Assembly (NCBI GenBank): GCA_017399765.1
Contig: JAFQBH010000021.1
Location: 1 to 64,000 of the forward strand
Reading direction: 5' to 3'
From: Oscillospiraceae bacterium
GTDB lineage: Bacteria > Bacillota > Clostridia > Oscillospirales > Ruminococcaceae
Length of the DNA: 64,000 nucleotides
A model generated the notes under the pieces. It was not told the DNA's origin. It ran no database searches and saw only the letters and a program-made list of their open reading frames with translations. Below are positions 53,056 to 60,997 of this stretch, in pieces. The translations under genes and the position numbers were made by a program. Each line of letters opens with the position of its first letter. Within the stretch, counting starts at the first letter, position 1.

Positions 53056-53168
53056 TATTAAACTTTAACTCCGTGAAGTTGTTAAACCCACTTTCTCATT
53101 TTGGAAATGAGCGCCGCGGCGGGAATCGTTTTTTGTTTCCTCAGGTTTATCCGATTTTTAAAATAAAA

Positions 53169-53197
53169 AAACCTTGTCCGTTTCGGACAAGGTTTTA
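53169..53197 (-). terminator. Terminator after the EutP-like gene
   Basis: AACCTTGTCCG pairs with CGGACAAGGTT across TTT; T-run on the minus strand. Confidence 0.88.
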
Positions 53198-53764
53198 TTT
53201 TTTTGCGATGAATTCTTCAAGCTGTTTATCTGTTCCCCAACCGGATTCTTTGAATTTCTCGAATTCTTCTTTGTTCATCCATTCGGGCTGCCCGCTCCAT
53301 TGGCGGTCGACCGCTTCCTGCCAGGGAATTTTAACCGGGTCCGCCTCGAGGTAAGCAAAAAGCTCCTCGATGCCATCTTTTGTTACGTTGCTTATTTCAA
53401 AAACCCTTTCGCAGCCGGAATTTATCATCCAGTTACGCACCATCGGAACGTTAGCGAAAGGTGAATCCGTTTTTGTAATGATTCCTATAAGCGGGCGGTT
53501 TGTCCAGCAGTTGCAGTTTGGTTCAAAAACCGCGAAGGGTTCATCTGCCGCCATAACAAGAGCAAGAACGTCCGCCTCGAAGGAAAAACAGGCAAGACCG
53601 ATTCCGCAATGTTTGGTCTCGGAATATTCGCCAGGGGAATCGATTATAAAATCGTCTGTGTTCGTATATTGAGTTTTGTGATAATGAAGTTCTTCACCAT
53701 GCAGAATCTGGGTCAGAGAAGTTTTTCCTGCCTCGCTTCTGCCCATTAAAAACATTTTTTTCAT
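53195..53764 (-). CDS. EutP/PduV family GTPase-like protein
   Basis: A 189-residue P-loop protein of the EutP/PduV family (PF10662). The Walker A motif is GRSEAGKTSLTQIL, a DSPGEYSE switch II follows, and ITKTDSP matches the guanine-specificity motif. The C-terminal about 45 residues (after PVKIPWQEAV) are an acidic/basic extension. In ethanolamine and propanediol microcompartment operons such proteins associate with the shell. It follows the second EutS-like gene by 11 bp. Confidence 0.9.
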   Translation of the reverse strand: MKKMFLMGRSEAGKTSLTQILHGEELHYHKTQYTNTDDFIIDSPGEYSETKHCGIGLACFSFEADVLALVMAADEPFAVFEPNCNCWTNRPLIGIITKTDSPFANVPMVRNWMINSGCERVFEISNVTKDGIEELFAYLEADPVKIPWQEAVDRQWSGQPEWMNKEEFEKFKESGWGTDKQLEEFIAKK

Positions 53765-53775
53765 CTATGCTCTCT

Positions 53776-54207
53776 TTACACCTCTGTTATTTCACAGACG
53801 GTGAATTTAAGTTTATATTCAAAGAATTCAATAACGCCTTCAAGGGCGCTTCGGACATTGGAACGGTCGCCTAAAATTACAACAGAACCGTTGAAACGGT
53901 CGAGAGTTCCGATTTCGACGTTGCCGCTTTTCATCGCGATATCTGCAACAATTATCGCGGCTTCTTCCGGGGTAACGTGGATAAGACCGATAGATTCACC
54001 GGTGTGGTCTTCGCCGAAGTGGGTTCCGATATGGAGCGCAAGGTTCTGATAGATTCTTGTTTCGGAAGAACCGATAAGCTGGGCAAGTGAAATTTCCTTG
54101 CCCTTTACTTTGATACGGACTATTCGAAGATCTTTATCTTTCAGTTCCTCGTATTTTTTTTGGAAAACCTTTTCAAGGAATTCCTCTCTGGTCATGCGTA
54201 CTCCCAT
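53776..54207 (-). CDS. EutS/PduU-like microcompartment shell protein
   Basis: A 143-residue BMC-domain protein of the circularly permuted EutS/PduU type (KGKEISLAQLIGSS, IGLIHVTPEEAAIIVADIAMKSGNVEIGTLDRFNGSVVILGDRSNVRSALEGV). It has an N-terminal extension of about 30 charged residues compared with its neighbour. AAGGAAG precedes the ATG at 54207; an internal ATG at 54195 is possible. It lies 12 bp downstream of a second EutS-like gene. Confidence 0.9.
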   Translation of the reverse strand: MGVRMTREEFLEKVFQKKYEELKDKDLRIVRIKVKGKEISLAQLIGSSETRIYQNLALHIGTHFGEDHTGESIGLIHVTPEEAAIIVADIAMKSGNVEIGTLDRFNGSVVILGDRSNVRSALEGVIEFFEYKLKFTVCEITEV

Positions 54208-54219
54208 AACCGCACTTCC

Positions 54220-54582
54220 TTAACGTTTGGTAACTTCGCAGACTACGTATTTCATAACGTCACGGAAGTACTGGCAAACCTCGTTAAGAGCAGCGGTAAC
54301 GTCCGCAATATCACCGGTTATGATCATCGAACCGGTGAAACGGTCCGCAAAACCAAGATAGACATTGCCGCTTTTTACGGCGATATCGGAAGCGATAACT
54401 GCGGATTCCGGAGGAGTCATATTCATAATTCCGATAGCGTTGGAGGTGTAATCTATGGAGGGGTTAAGACCCAGCTTCTGATATATGATAGGTGCGGGAC
54501 CGCCGATTACGTGCGCAAAGGTTATTTCTTTACCCGCAACGGTTTCCTGAACTATTCTTATCTGTTCATGGGTGTCGTTCAT
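54220..54582 (-). CDS. EutS/PduU-like microcompartment shell protein
   Basis: A 120-residue permuted BMC-domain protein: VAGKEITFAHVIGGPAPIIYQKLGL, IGIMNMTPPESAVIASDIAVKSGNVYLGFADRFTGSMIITGDIADVTAAL. Length and order fit EutS. The ATG at 54582 follows AGGAGG. It forms an operon with a second EutS-like gene and a EutP-like GTPase. No ordinary BMC-H, BMC-T or BMC-P gene and no signature enzyme is found within this window. Confidence 0.9.
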   Translation of the reverse strand: MNDTHEQIRIVQETVAGKEITFAHVIGGPAPIIYQKLGLNPSIDYTSNAIGIMNMTPPESAVIASDIAVKSGNVYLGFADRFTGSMIITGDIADVTAALNEVCQYFRDVMKYVVCEVTKR

Positions 54583-54741
54583 AAAGTCGTTTTCCTCCTG
54601 ATTTTTCGTTTTTTTAAGAACCAAAAACCAATATATGCCAAAGCAACACACTTTTGCTTATACATACTTTTAATTAAGTATATAATACCACAACAAACCC
54701 AAAAGGTCAACGCCTGTTGGAGTGCGAAACTTGTTTTAAGC

Positions 54742-54777
54742 AAAAAAACAGTCCGAACAAAATGTTCGGACTGTTTT
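54742..54777 (-). terminator. Terminator after tRNA-Ala
   Basis: CAGTCCGAACA (54749-54759) pairs with TGTTCGGACTG (54763-54773); T-run on the minus strand. Confidence 0.88.
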
Positions 54778-54853
<76 letters not shown>

Positions 54854-54941
54854 GGATATTCCGCTGACTTTCATCAGCGGAAGTTATTATAGCACAGAAT
54901 TTGTTTTCTGTCCATAGTTTTTTTATGATTTTTCAAAAAAA

Positions 54942-55817
54942 TCAGTCTATAAGTTTGCCCATGATTATAAAGCGCTGGTTTTCGCCAAGGCCTTTGTAAT
55001 AACGGGTGCAGGTGGAAAGGGTGATGATTTTGTCATCATCGCCAACACTTATGCCGAAATCGAAAAGGCTCATATTCATCGCAGTGGAGGCAATGCTCGA
55101 AACATCTATGTTGTTGCAGTTGATATAGAAGCTTAAATCTTTTGTAAAGCAGCAGGCAAAAACCTGGAAGGTGTGCACGCCGCTGTTGGTTGTAAGATAA
55201 ATATACTGGTTATCCTTTACAAAATCCTCATAGGAATACGCCATCAGAGATTCAAATTCCGGGCCGGTCTTTTTAAACGGAACAAAGCAGTTGCCCCAGT
55301 TGTGACCGTAAATTACGGTGTTCTGAGAAAGCTCTCCGCTGCGGAGATTTGCGCTGCCGGCCGCCCAGGTAACGCTTCCGCTGGTATAATAGTTGGTATT
55401 TCCTTTTGCCTGCCATACAGCTCTGTTCTGAACGCTTGTTCCCTGAACAGAAAGGTGTGCTGCAATGGTTTTATCGTTAAGAGAATAATTACCCACAGAA
55501 CCGGAATATCCCGGGTTGCTTGCGGAACCCACCTGCTGCTGCCAGTTGCCGCTTTGGGCCGGAGCAGAAGGTTCTGCTTCCTCTTTCACTTCAAAGGTTT
55601 TCATCAGGTTGGGGTATTTTGTTGCATAAAGGTTTTTATATCTTGTAGCGCGAAGATGAGTGTAATCCTGTTTTGCCTGATTTTCGAGGATCGTATCTAT
55701 CGGGCAGGCCTGCGGAAGTTCTTCATCGCCTGCTTTTTCGTTTTCCGCCGCGCCGCAAAGCATAAGCACCGCCAAAAGCGCAAGCAAAACCGCCGCCGCT
55801 TTTATAATTTTTTTCAT
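54942..55817 (-). CDS. srtB: Class B sortase
   Basis: A 291-residue exported transpeptidase. An N-terminal signal/anchor helix (about 1-24) precedes a Pro/Ser/Gly-rich linker. The catalytic His is in VIYGHNWGN, the Cys in TLSTCTRYY and the Arg in GENQRFIIMGKL. Class B sortases anchor specific surface proteins or pilins; no substrate gene with a sorting motif is seen in this window. Single gene with its own ribosome site (GGAGGCGATAC). Confidence 0.92.
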   Translation of the reverse strand: MKKIIKAAAVLLALLAVLMLCGAAENEKAGDEELPQACPIDTILENQAKQDYTHLRATRYKNLYATKYPNLMKTFEVKEEAEPSAPAQSGNWQQQVGSASNPGYSGSVGNYSLNDKTIAAHLSVQGTSVQNRAVWQAKGNTNYYTSGSVTWAAGSANLRSGELSQNTVIYGHNWGNCFVPFKKTGPEFESLMAYSYEDFVKDNQYIYLTTNSGVHTFQVFACCFTKDLSFYINCNNIDVSSIASTAMNMSLFDFGISVGDDDKIITLSTCTRYYKGLGENQRFIIMGKLID

Positions 55818-55890
55818 AGTATCGCCTCCTTAACCAGTATATATTATAGCAAAGGCATTTAATATATTCAATACATTTTAAATATAAAAA

Positions 55891-55915
55891 TAAAGCCCGG
55901 AAAACCGGGCTTTTG
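55891..55915 (-). terminator. Terminator after the macro-domain gene
   Basis: AAAGCCCGG pairs with CCGGGCTTT across AAAA; T-rich on the minus strand. Confidence 0.88.
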
Positions 55916-55926
55916 TTTTTATAAAA

Positions 55927-56457
55927 TTATTCTTCGTCTTCAAGTCTTCCAAGGGCACGCATTACTTTGTCATAAGCTGCTTTGGTGTTAAAATCGAAGC
56001 AAACCATAGAAACTTCTTCAAGGCAGGTATCCTGTTCAAGATATTCCAGAATGGTGTTGATTGCGATTTCTGCCGCTTTTGCAAGAGGAAAGCGGTATGC
56101 TCCGGTGGAAATAGAAGGGAACGCAACGGTTTTGCAGTTATATTCAACAGCAAGATCAAGAGATTTGATGTAGCACTGACGAAGAAGTTCCGCTTCGTGA
56201 GTAAGGCCGTTGTTCCAGACGGGACCTACGGTATGGATGATATATTTTGCGTCAAGCTTAAAGCCGGGAGTAATAACGGCATCGCCGGTTTTGCAGCCGC
56301 CGATTCTTCTGCAACAGCTTAAAAGCTCTGTGCCTGCTGCTCTGTGGATGGCGCCGTCAACACCGTCGCCGCCCATAAGGCTGGTGTTTGCCGCGTTTAC
56401 GATTGCGTCAACCTTCATGTTGACGATGTTGCCTTTTACAACGGAAAAATTGGTCAT
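55927..56457 (-). CDS. Macro domain protein (O-acetyl-ADP-ribose deacetylase type)
   Basis: A 176-residue single macro domain of the YmdB/MacroD class. Signature segments: GNIVNMKVDAIVNAANTSLMGGDGVDGAIHRAAG, GDAVITPGFKLDAKYIIHTVGPVW and SISTGAYRFPLAKAAEIAI. It removes ADP-ribose from acidic residues or hydrolyses O-acetyl-ADP-ribose. It follows the PH-domain gene by about 24 bp. Confidence 0.94.
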   Translation of the reverse strand: MTNFSVVKGNIVNMKVDAIVNAANTSLMGGDGVDGAIHRAAGTELLSCCRRIGGCKTGDAVITPGFKLDAKYIIHTVGPVWNNGLTHEAELLRQCYIKSLDLAVEYNCKTVAFPSISTGAYRFPLAKAAEIAINTILEYLEQDTCLEEVSMVCFDFNTKAAYDKVMRALGRLEDEE

Positions 56458-56481
56458 TTCAGAATCGTTCCTTTCTTCTTA

Positions 56482-56856
56482 TCAAAGCTCTCCATCAATA
56501 TCGCCGTCAACGTCGGCATCGATATTAAGCGTGTTGATCGTTCTTCTCTTCAAACGTTGTTCTTCGGAGCATTCAACGATGAAATCCTTTATGGTTTTGG
56601 CGTTTTTTATGTTTTTAAGCACAAGCTGGCCATGGGTAACGTCGCTGGTTTTGCAAACAACGGTCGCAATTCCGAATATCTTTTGAATAAGAGAAACGGA
56701 AAGCACTGTATCCTGGATCTTATACATATAACAGTCGTTTTCAACGCGGGTAAAAAAACCGGAATTGATGGTAATCTGTTCTTCCGTAACGGTATATTTT
56801 GTAAAAGTAAAAGGAAGTCCGAAGAAAAGCCATCTTTTTCTTTCTACGAATGCCAT
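56482..56856 (-). CDS. Bacterial PH domain-like protein
   Basis: A 124-residue protein with a bPH2-like core (FTFTKYTVTEEQITINSGFFTRVENDCYMYKIQDTVLSVSLIQKIFGIATVVCKTSD) followed by an acidic, Asp-rich tail (IDADVDGDIDGEL). The ATG at 56856 is preferred, with GGGTGG upstream; a GTG at 56868 is an alternative. Likely membrane-associated through its hydrophobic surface. Role unknown. Confidence 0.75.
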   Translation of the reverse strand: MAFVERKRWLFFGLPFTFTKYTVTEEQITINSGFFTRVENDCYMYKIQDTVLSVSLIQKIFGIATVVCKTSDVTHGQLVLKNIKNAKTIKDFIVECSEEQRLKRRTINTLNIDADVDGDIDGEL

Positions 56857-56893
56857 AAAAAACACCACCCTTTCTATTGTATTATACCATCTT

Positions 56894-57748
56894 TTACATA
56901 AATATCAAGGCTTTTGCGGTGTGTAAAACAAGTTTTGATGCCATATTTATCCCAAAGCAAAGCAGCGCGCCGGTCAAAAGCGGCACCAGAACAGAAAGCG
57001 CGGTCCATTTTGCGCTTTTCGTTTCTTTCCAGATAGTCATAATAGTGGTGGCGCAGGGCCAGTGGAACAGAAAAAACACCGTCGTGCAAAGGGCCGTTGT
57101 TTTTGTAAAACCGTTCGCGGCAAAAAGCGCCGCTGTTTCTGCCATGGAACCAAGCTCCGCCAGTTCGCCGCCGGAATAGGCCATTGCCATTATGGGCAGG
57201 GCAATTTCGTTTGCCGGCAAAGAAAGTATAAAGCCGGAAAGCACCTCTCCGTCCATGCCAAGCACCCTTCCAACGGGTTCGAGCACCGATGCCATAATTT
57301 CGAGCACGGTTTTTCCGCCAATCAAAAAATTTGAGCACAGCCATATTATAACGCCCGCCGGCACCGCCACAAGCACCGCCCTGCCAAGAATTTTAAGGGT
57401 TCTGTCGAAAACGGAGCGCACTATTACCCTGCCGATTTTCGGCATACGGTATGGCGGAAGTTCCAGCGTAAAACCCGCAGGCGTTCCTTTGAGCACGGTT
57501 TTGGAAAGTATTTTGGAAACCAGCAGCGTTATAAGCACGCAAAATACCAGTACCCCGGTCATAAGTACCGCCCCGGCGGCCGCGGAATCTGTGAAAAACA
57601 TAGTTATAAGCGCTATTATTGCCGGAAGCCTGCCGTTGCAGGGCATAAAACTGTTTGTAATTATAGCGATCATCCGCTCCCGGGGCGAATCTATTATTCT
57701 TGCTCCGGTAACGCCCACGGCGCCGCAGCCGATTCCCATGCACATGGT
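56894..57748 (-). pseudogene. feoB: feoB C-terminal half, cut off by insertion
   Basis: About 285 codons encoding the C-terminal membrane half of the ferrous iron transporter FeoB. It starts in the conserved Gly-rich/Cys segment (CMGIGCGAVGV) and continues RIIDSPRERMIAIITNSFMPCNGRLPAI, then the late helices ending near HWPCATTIMTIWKETKSAKWT. The reading frame runs a further 17 codons into the mobile element up to a GTG at 57799 that lies in a hairpin, so independent translation is doubtful. The missing upstream part lies at 61911-63107, and removal of the 4,162-bp insert joins the two in frame. Confidence 0.9.
57741..57748. other. Right-hand attachment core of the feoB insertion
   Basis: CACATGGT, identical to 61903-61910. 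Here feoB C-terminal sequence (on the left) meets element sequence TGGTTTATT (57749-57757). Confidence 0.85.
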
Positions 57749-57774
57749 TGGTTTATTACAGCGCAAACAAAAGC

Positions 57775-57797
57775 GCGGACAGAAAAATTCCGTCCGC
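57775..57797 (-). terminator. Terminator after the element lipoprotein gene
   Basis: GCGGAC (57775-57780) pairs with GTCCGC (57792-57797); moderately T-rich on the minus strand. Confidence 0.6.
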
Positions 57798-57813
57798 ACC
57801 GTTATGTAATTTT

Positions 57814-58953
57814 TTATTCAAGTTTCATAATTTTTACTGCGTCGTTTTCCGTCCACGCAAGTGTTTTGCCGCTTGGAGAAAGATCGAATCCTTTTATAAA
57901 TCCTCCTTCCGGCGAAGTATAAAGTTCGTTTACGCTTCCGTCCTCAAAATTCACACGCCAAAGGCGATAGGAAAAATCTCCATCCTCAACCTGTTCGCAG
58001 AAAACTCCGCAGGGATAACTTTTTGTCATATCGTTTTGCATTTTATATACGGAAAAATCCAGCTCTATGGTTTCTTCCGTTTGGTCATAAACCCCGTAAA
58101 TTCTTGCGACGGTTTTATTTTCGGGTTCAGAAGTAAAAACCGCAAATTTATCCGCTCTTATCCAACAGATTTCGTAGTGTAAATAATCAAATTCGCTGCA
58201 GAATTCCTTCGCGTACTGCACGTTTCCGTCCCAATCCACACACATAAGATATCTTGTCGCTCTGTCGCTTCCGGAATCCACCATAAAAACAATATGTTCA
58301 CCTGTGATCGAAACATCCAGAGAAAGTATGCGGGAATTTTCCCATTCAAGGTACTCATAAATCATTCTTTCTTCGCCGCGGCCTATGGATTTTGCCATTA
58401 TTTTATTATCTTCCGCCCAGTAAACGGACTGCACATCAAAAGCTATACCGGTTAAAAAAGAATCTTTATACAGCGTTTGCAGTATATCTTCTTCGCCGTT
58501 TCTGCCCTTGCAGAAAATTTCTTTTCCGGTATATATCCACGGGTTGCTCAAAGCCACTTCGCTCACCAAAAGTTCGTTTATGTTGTTCATAAAATCTCTG
58601 CCGCCAAAAACAGTTTCCGATTCACCGGTATCGGTATCATATTCCGAAACAATCGTGGCAAAACCTTCTTGTGTTTTATCGTTTCTGTTCACGGCATATA
58701 TATACGCGGTTTTATCATTTAAAAACTGAATCTGCCCCAAATCCGTTGCTTCAAGTTTTTCAAGGGCGTTTTTATCTTCGGTAATTTTGTTTTCCGGAAT
58801 TTTTTCTTCCAAAGCTTCAAGCTTTTCTGTTTTTTCTTCCGGAATATTATTTACTGCCGTCGGCTGTTCTTCCAACGGTTTTTCCTGCGGTTTTTCTGCC
58901 GCACACCCGCAAAGCAAGGCAAAAACCATAATCAAAACAAAAATCCTTTTCAT
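57814..58953 (-). CDS. Hypothetical lipoprotein (propeller-like repeats)
   Basis: A 379-residue exported protein. The signal peptide ends in LLCGC (lipobox), followed by a Glu/Lys/Pro-rich linker of about 55 residues. The remainder has repeated short strands such as SITGEHIVFMVDSGSDRATRYLMCVDWDG and LSPSGKTLAWTENDAVKIM, resembling TolB/WD-type beta-propeller blades. GGAGG lies seven bases before the ATG at 58953. It is carried on the feoB insertion next to the right attachment core. Function unknown. Confidence 0.85.
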   Translation of the reverse strand: MKRIFVLIMVFALLCGCAAEKPQEKPLEEQPTAVNNIPEEKTEKLEALEEKIPENKITEDKNALEKLEATDLGQIQFLNDKTAYIYAVNRNDKTQEGFATIVSEYDTDTGESETVFGGRDFMNNINELLVSEVALSNPWIYTGKEIFCKGRNGEEDILQTLYKDSFLTGIAFDVQSVYWAEDNKIMAKSIGRGEERMIYEYLEWENSRILSLDVSITGEHIVFMVDSGSDRATRYLMCVDWDGNVQYAKEFCSEFDYLHYEICWIRADKFAVFTSEPENKTVARIYGVYDQTEETIELDFSVYKMQNDMTKSYPCGVFCEQVEDGDFSYRLWRVNFEDGSVNELYTSPEGGFIKGFDLSPSGKTLAWTENDAVKIMKLE

Positions 58954-59082
58954 ATAAAAACCTCCGTTTTTTTGTTCTTCAAACATAAAGTAACCTATTG
59001 CCGGAATTATGTTGCACTTTTTATAATTTTTACATTCGCTTTAAAGCACAAAAATATTTTTGCCGAATTTTGCGGAAAACTA

Positions 59083-59111
59083 TTGCTTTTTTGGATAATA
59101 TGCGCTATACT
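59083..59111 (+). promoter_or_regulatory. Promoter of the riboswitch-alsT unit
   Basis: TTGCTT (59083-59088) and TATACT (59106-59111) are spaced by 17 bp, about 25 bp before the riboswitch. Confidence 0.65.
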
Positions 59112-59137
59112 CACCATATTCAAATGAATAGCGTCAG

Positions 59138-59308
59138 ATGAAGTTCGCAGGAAAAAGCAATGCTTGCCGAAGGAGCAACACTCTCAGGCGTTCCGTATGG
59201 AATGGGGACTGCGAATGGATGAAAGACTGGAGAAGTTCGCTGCGCGCGGATGCCGAAGGTGCAAGTTCTTTTGTTTTAAAGGACGAATCTCTCAGGCCAA
59301 AGGACAGT
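59138..59308 (+). ncRNA. Tandem glycine riboswitch
   Basis: Two successive glycine aptamers. Aptamer 1 has TTCGCAG (59144-59150) pairing with CTGCGAA (59209-59215) and the conserved core GCCGAAGGAGCAA with CTCTCAGGC. Aptamer 2 has GGAGA, GCCGAAGGTGCAA and CTCTCAGGCC-AAAGGACAG. The short linker between them is typical of cooperative tandem glycine sensors. It precedes an intrinsic terminator at 59363-59406 and the AlsT symporter gene, so glycine is expected to control read-through. Confidence 0.93.
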
Positions 59309-59362
59309 TTTTTCGATATTTTTAAAACAGGTATGCCCTGTTTTGTCTATCGGGTCTTTTTG

Positions 59363-59406
59363 CAGCGAAAATTCCGTCTTTCGGTTTTTTCGCTGTTTTT
59401 GTTTTT
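59363..59406 (+). terminator. Riboswitch-controlled leader terminator
   Basis: CAGCGAAAA...CCG pairs with CGG...TTTTCGCTG, followed by TTTTTGTTTTT, just before the alsT ribosome site. This is the likely expression platform of the glycine riboswitch. Confidence 0.75.
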
Positions 59407-59428
59407 CAGAAGAAAAGGAGAAAACATC

Positions 59429-60919
59429 ATGGAAGAAATTCTTGCAAAAATTGCCGAAGTCAACAGTGTTGTCTATAACTTTGTCTGGGTAACGATAGGT
59501 ATTGTTCTTCTTTTGGGAAGCGGCTTTATTTGTACCGTTATTACAAAAGCTTTTCAGTTTACCCATTTTGGACATTGGGTAAAAGAAACCATCGGTTCGA
59601 TTTTTACGGATAAAAACGTAAACGATAAATCCGATAAACGCAATATTTCCCAGTTCCAGGCCCTTTGCACCGCTCTTTCCGCAACGGTAGGTACCGGTAA
59701 TATTTCCGGTACTGCAACGGCAATCGTTTTCGGCGGTCCCGGAGCGATTTTTTGGATGTGGGTCGCCGCCATTCTTGGTATGATGACCAACTTTTCCGAA
59801 AACGTGCTTGGTATTTTCTATCGCCGCAAAAATGAACAGGGCGAATGGTGCGGCGGCGCAATGTATTACCTTAAAGACGGCCTTGGCGCAAAAAAAGGCT
59901 GCAAATGGATAGGTTCCATTCTTGCGGTTCTTTTCAGCATCTTCTGCATTTTTGCTTCCTTCGGTATCGGCAACCTCAGCCAGATGAACTCCATTGCGGT
60001 AAACCTTGATTCCGCATTTGGAATCCCCAACTGGTTCACCGGCGCAGCTTTTGTTATTATTGCGGGCCTTGTTATCGTCGGCGGCCTTAAAAGAATCGCT
60101 TCCGTAACCGAAAAAATCGTTCCCACCATGGTCGTTCTTTATCTTATCGGAACAATCGCAATTTTTATCGCAAACATAGATATGGCAGGCGCTGTTTTTG
60201 CTTCCATTTTTAAAAACGCCTTTGGTGTTGATGCAGTTGCCGGCGGTTTTGCTGGTATTGTGATGAAAGAAGTTGTAACCTGGGGCTGCAAACGCGGCGT
60301 TTTCTCTAACGAAGCCGGCCTTGGTTCTTCCGTTATGGTACATTCCTGCTCCAACGTAAAAGAACCCGTTAAACAGGGTATGTGGGGCATTTTCGAGGTA
60401 TTTGTCGATACCCTTATCGTATGCACTCTTTCCGCATTTGCGGTTCTTTCTTCCGGCGTTGTGGATCTTACCACCGGTCAGATCCTTGTAAGCGGCATAG
60501 AGGCTTCCGCACTGGTGGGCGCTTCTTTCGAAACCCTTTTCGGCGGCTTCGGAAAATACTTCATCGCCATTGCAATTATGCTTTTTGCTTTTTCCACCGT
60601 TCTTGGCTGGAGCGTTTACGGCACCAAGGCATGGGAATACCTTTTCGGAACAAAAGCCACCATTGTTTATAAAGTGATTTTCGTATCCATGGTTTTCGTG
60701 GGTCCGATGCTTCATTCTTCCCTTGCGTGGGACGTTTCCGATACCTTTAACGGACTTATGATGATCCCCAACCTTATCGGCGTAATCGTACTCTGCCCGG
60801 TAGTTTATAAAATCACCAAAAACTACGTTGACCGTGTAATCAAAGGCAAACACGTTGAACCCATGCTTTCCGTTTTCAAGGAAATCAACGAAGAACACAG
60901 CAAAGAAGTTATCAAATAA
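59429..60919 (+). CDS. alsT: Alanine/glycine:cation symporter (AlsT/AgcS family)
   Basis: A 496-residue secondary transporter with about 11 helices importing alanine or glycine with Na+ or H+. Family motifs are TALSATVGTGNISGTATAIVFGGPGAIFWMW, MMTNFSENVLGIFYR, GAMYYLKDGLG and KRGVFSNEAGLGS. The ATG at 59429 follows AAAAGGAG; the long upstream in-frame extension lies in the riboswitch and is not coding. The tandem glycine riboswitch suggests glycine as a regulator and probably substrate. It is cargo of the feoB insertion. Confidence 0.93.
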   Translation: MEEILAKIAEVNSVVYNFVWVTIGIVLLLGSGFICTVITKAFQFTHFGHWVKETIGSIFTDKNVNDKSDKRNISQFQALCTALSATVGTGNISGTATAIVFGGPGAIFWMWVAAILGMMTNFSENVLGIFYRRKNEQGEWCGGAMYYLKDGLGAKKGCKWIGSILAVLFSIFCIFASFGIGNLSQMNSIAVNLDSAFGIPNWFTGAAFVIIAGLVIVGGLKRIASVTEKIVPTMVVLYLIGTIAIFIANIDMAGAVFASIFKNAFGVDAVAGGFAGIVMKEVVTWGCKRGVFSNEAGLGSSVMVHSCSNVKEPVKQGMWGIFEVFVDTLIVCTLSAFAVLSSGVVDLTTGQILVSGIEASALVGASFETLFGGFGKYFIAIAIMLFAFSTVLGWSVYGTKAWEYLFGTKATIVYKVIFVSMVFVGPMLHSSLAWDVSDTFNGLMMIPNLIGVIVLCPVVYKITKNYVDRVIKGKHVEPMLSVFKEINEEHSKEVIK

Positions 60920-60956
60920 AATTCACTCTCCTTATATACAAGAATATCTTCTGCAA

Positions 60957-60997
60957 AAAGAGCCTTCGGCAGCCGCGCCGAAGGCTCTTTTTCATTT
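60957..60997 (+). terminator. Bidirectional terminator alsT / recombinase
   Basis: AAAGAGCCTTCGGC pairs with GCCGAAGGCTCTTT around AGCCGC; its T-run overlaps the stop codon of the convergent recombinase gene. Confidence 0.9.

Noticed and set aside
53050-53168. Small gene between the chromate transporter and EutP-like genes
   Set aside because: No frame with a ribosome site; it contains only terminator flanks.
57749-57799. A GTG at 57799 as a real start of a free-standing nucleoside-recognition/FeoB-C protein
   Set aside because: It lies within a terminator hairpin of the inserted element, has no ribosome site, and the first 17 codons are element sequence; the conserved part begins exactly at the attachment core.
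59138-59428. Long N-terminal extension of the AlsT symporter
   Set aside because: The stretch is the tandem glycine riboswitch and its leader terminator; AAAAGGAG lies before the ATG at 59429.
59276-60898. A 540-codon open frame on the minus strand opposite alsT
   Set aside because: Composition is that of a reverse-strand shadow (runs of Asn, Lys, His, Gly) and the plus-strand AlsT motifs are unmistakable.
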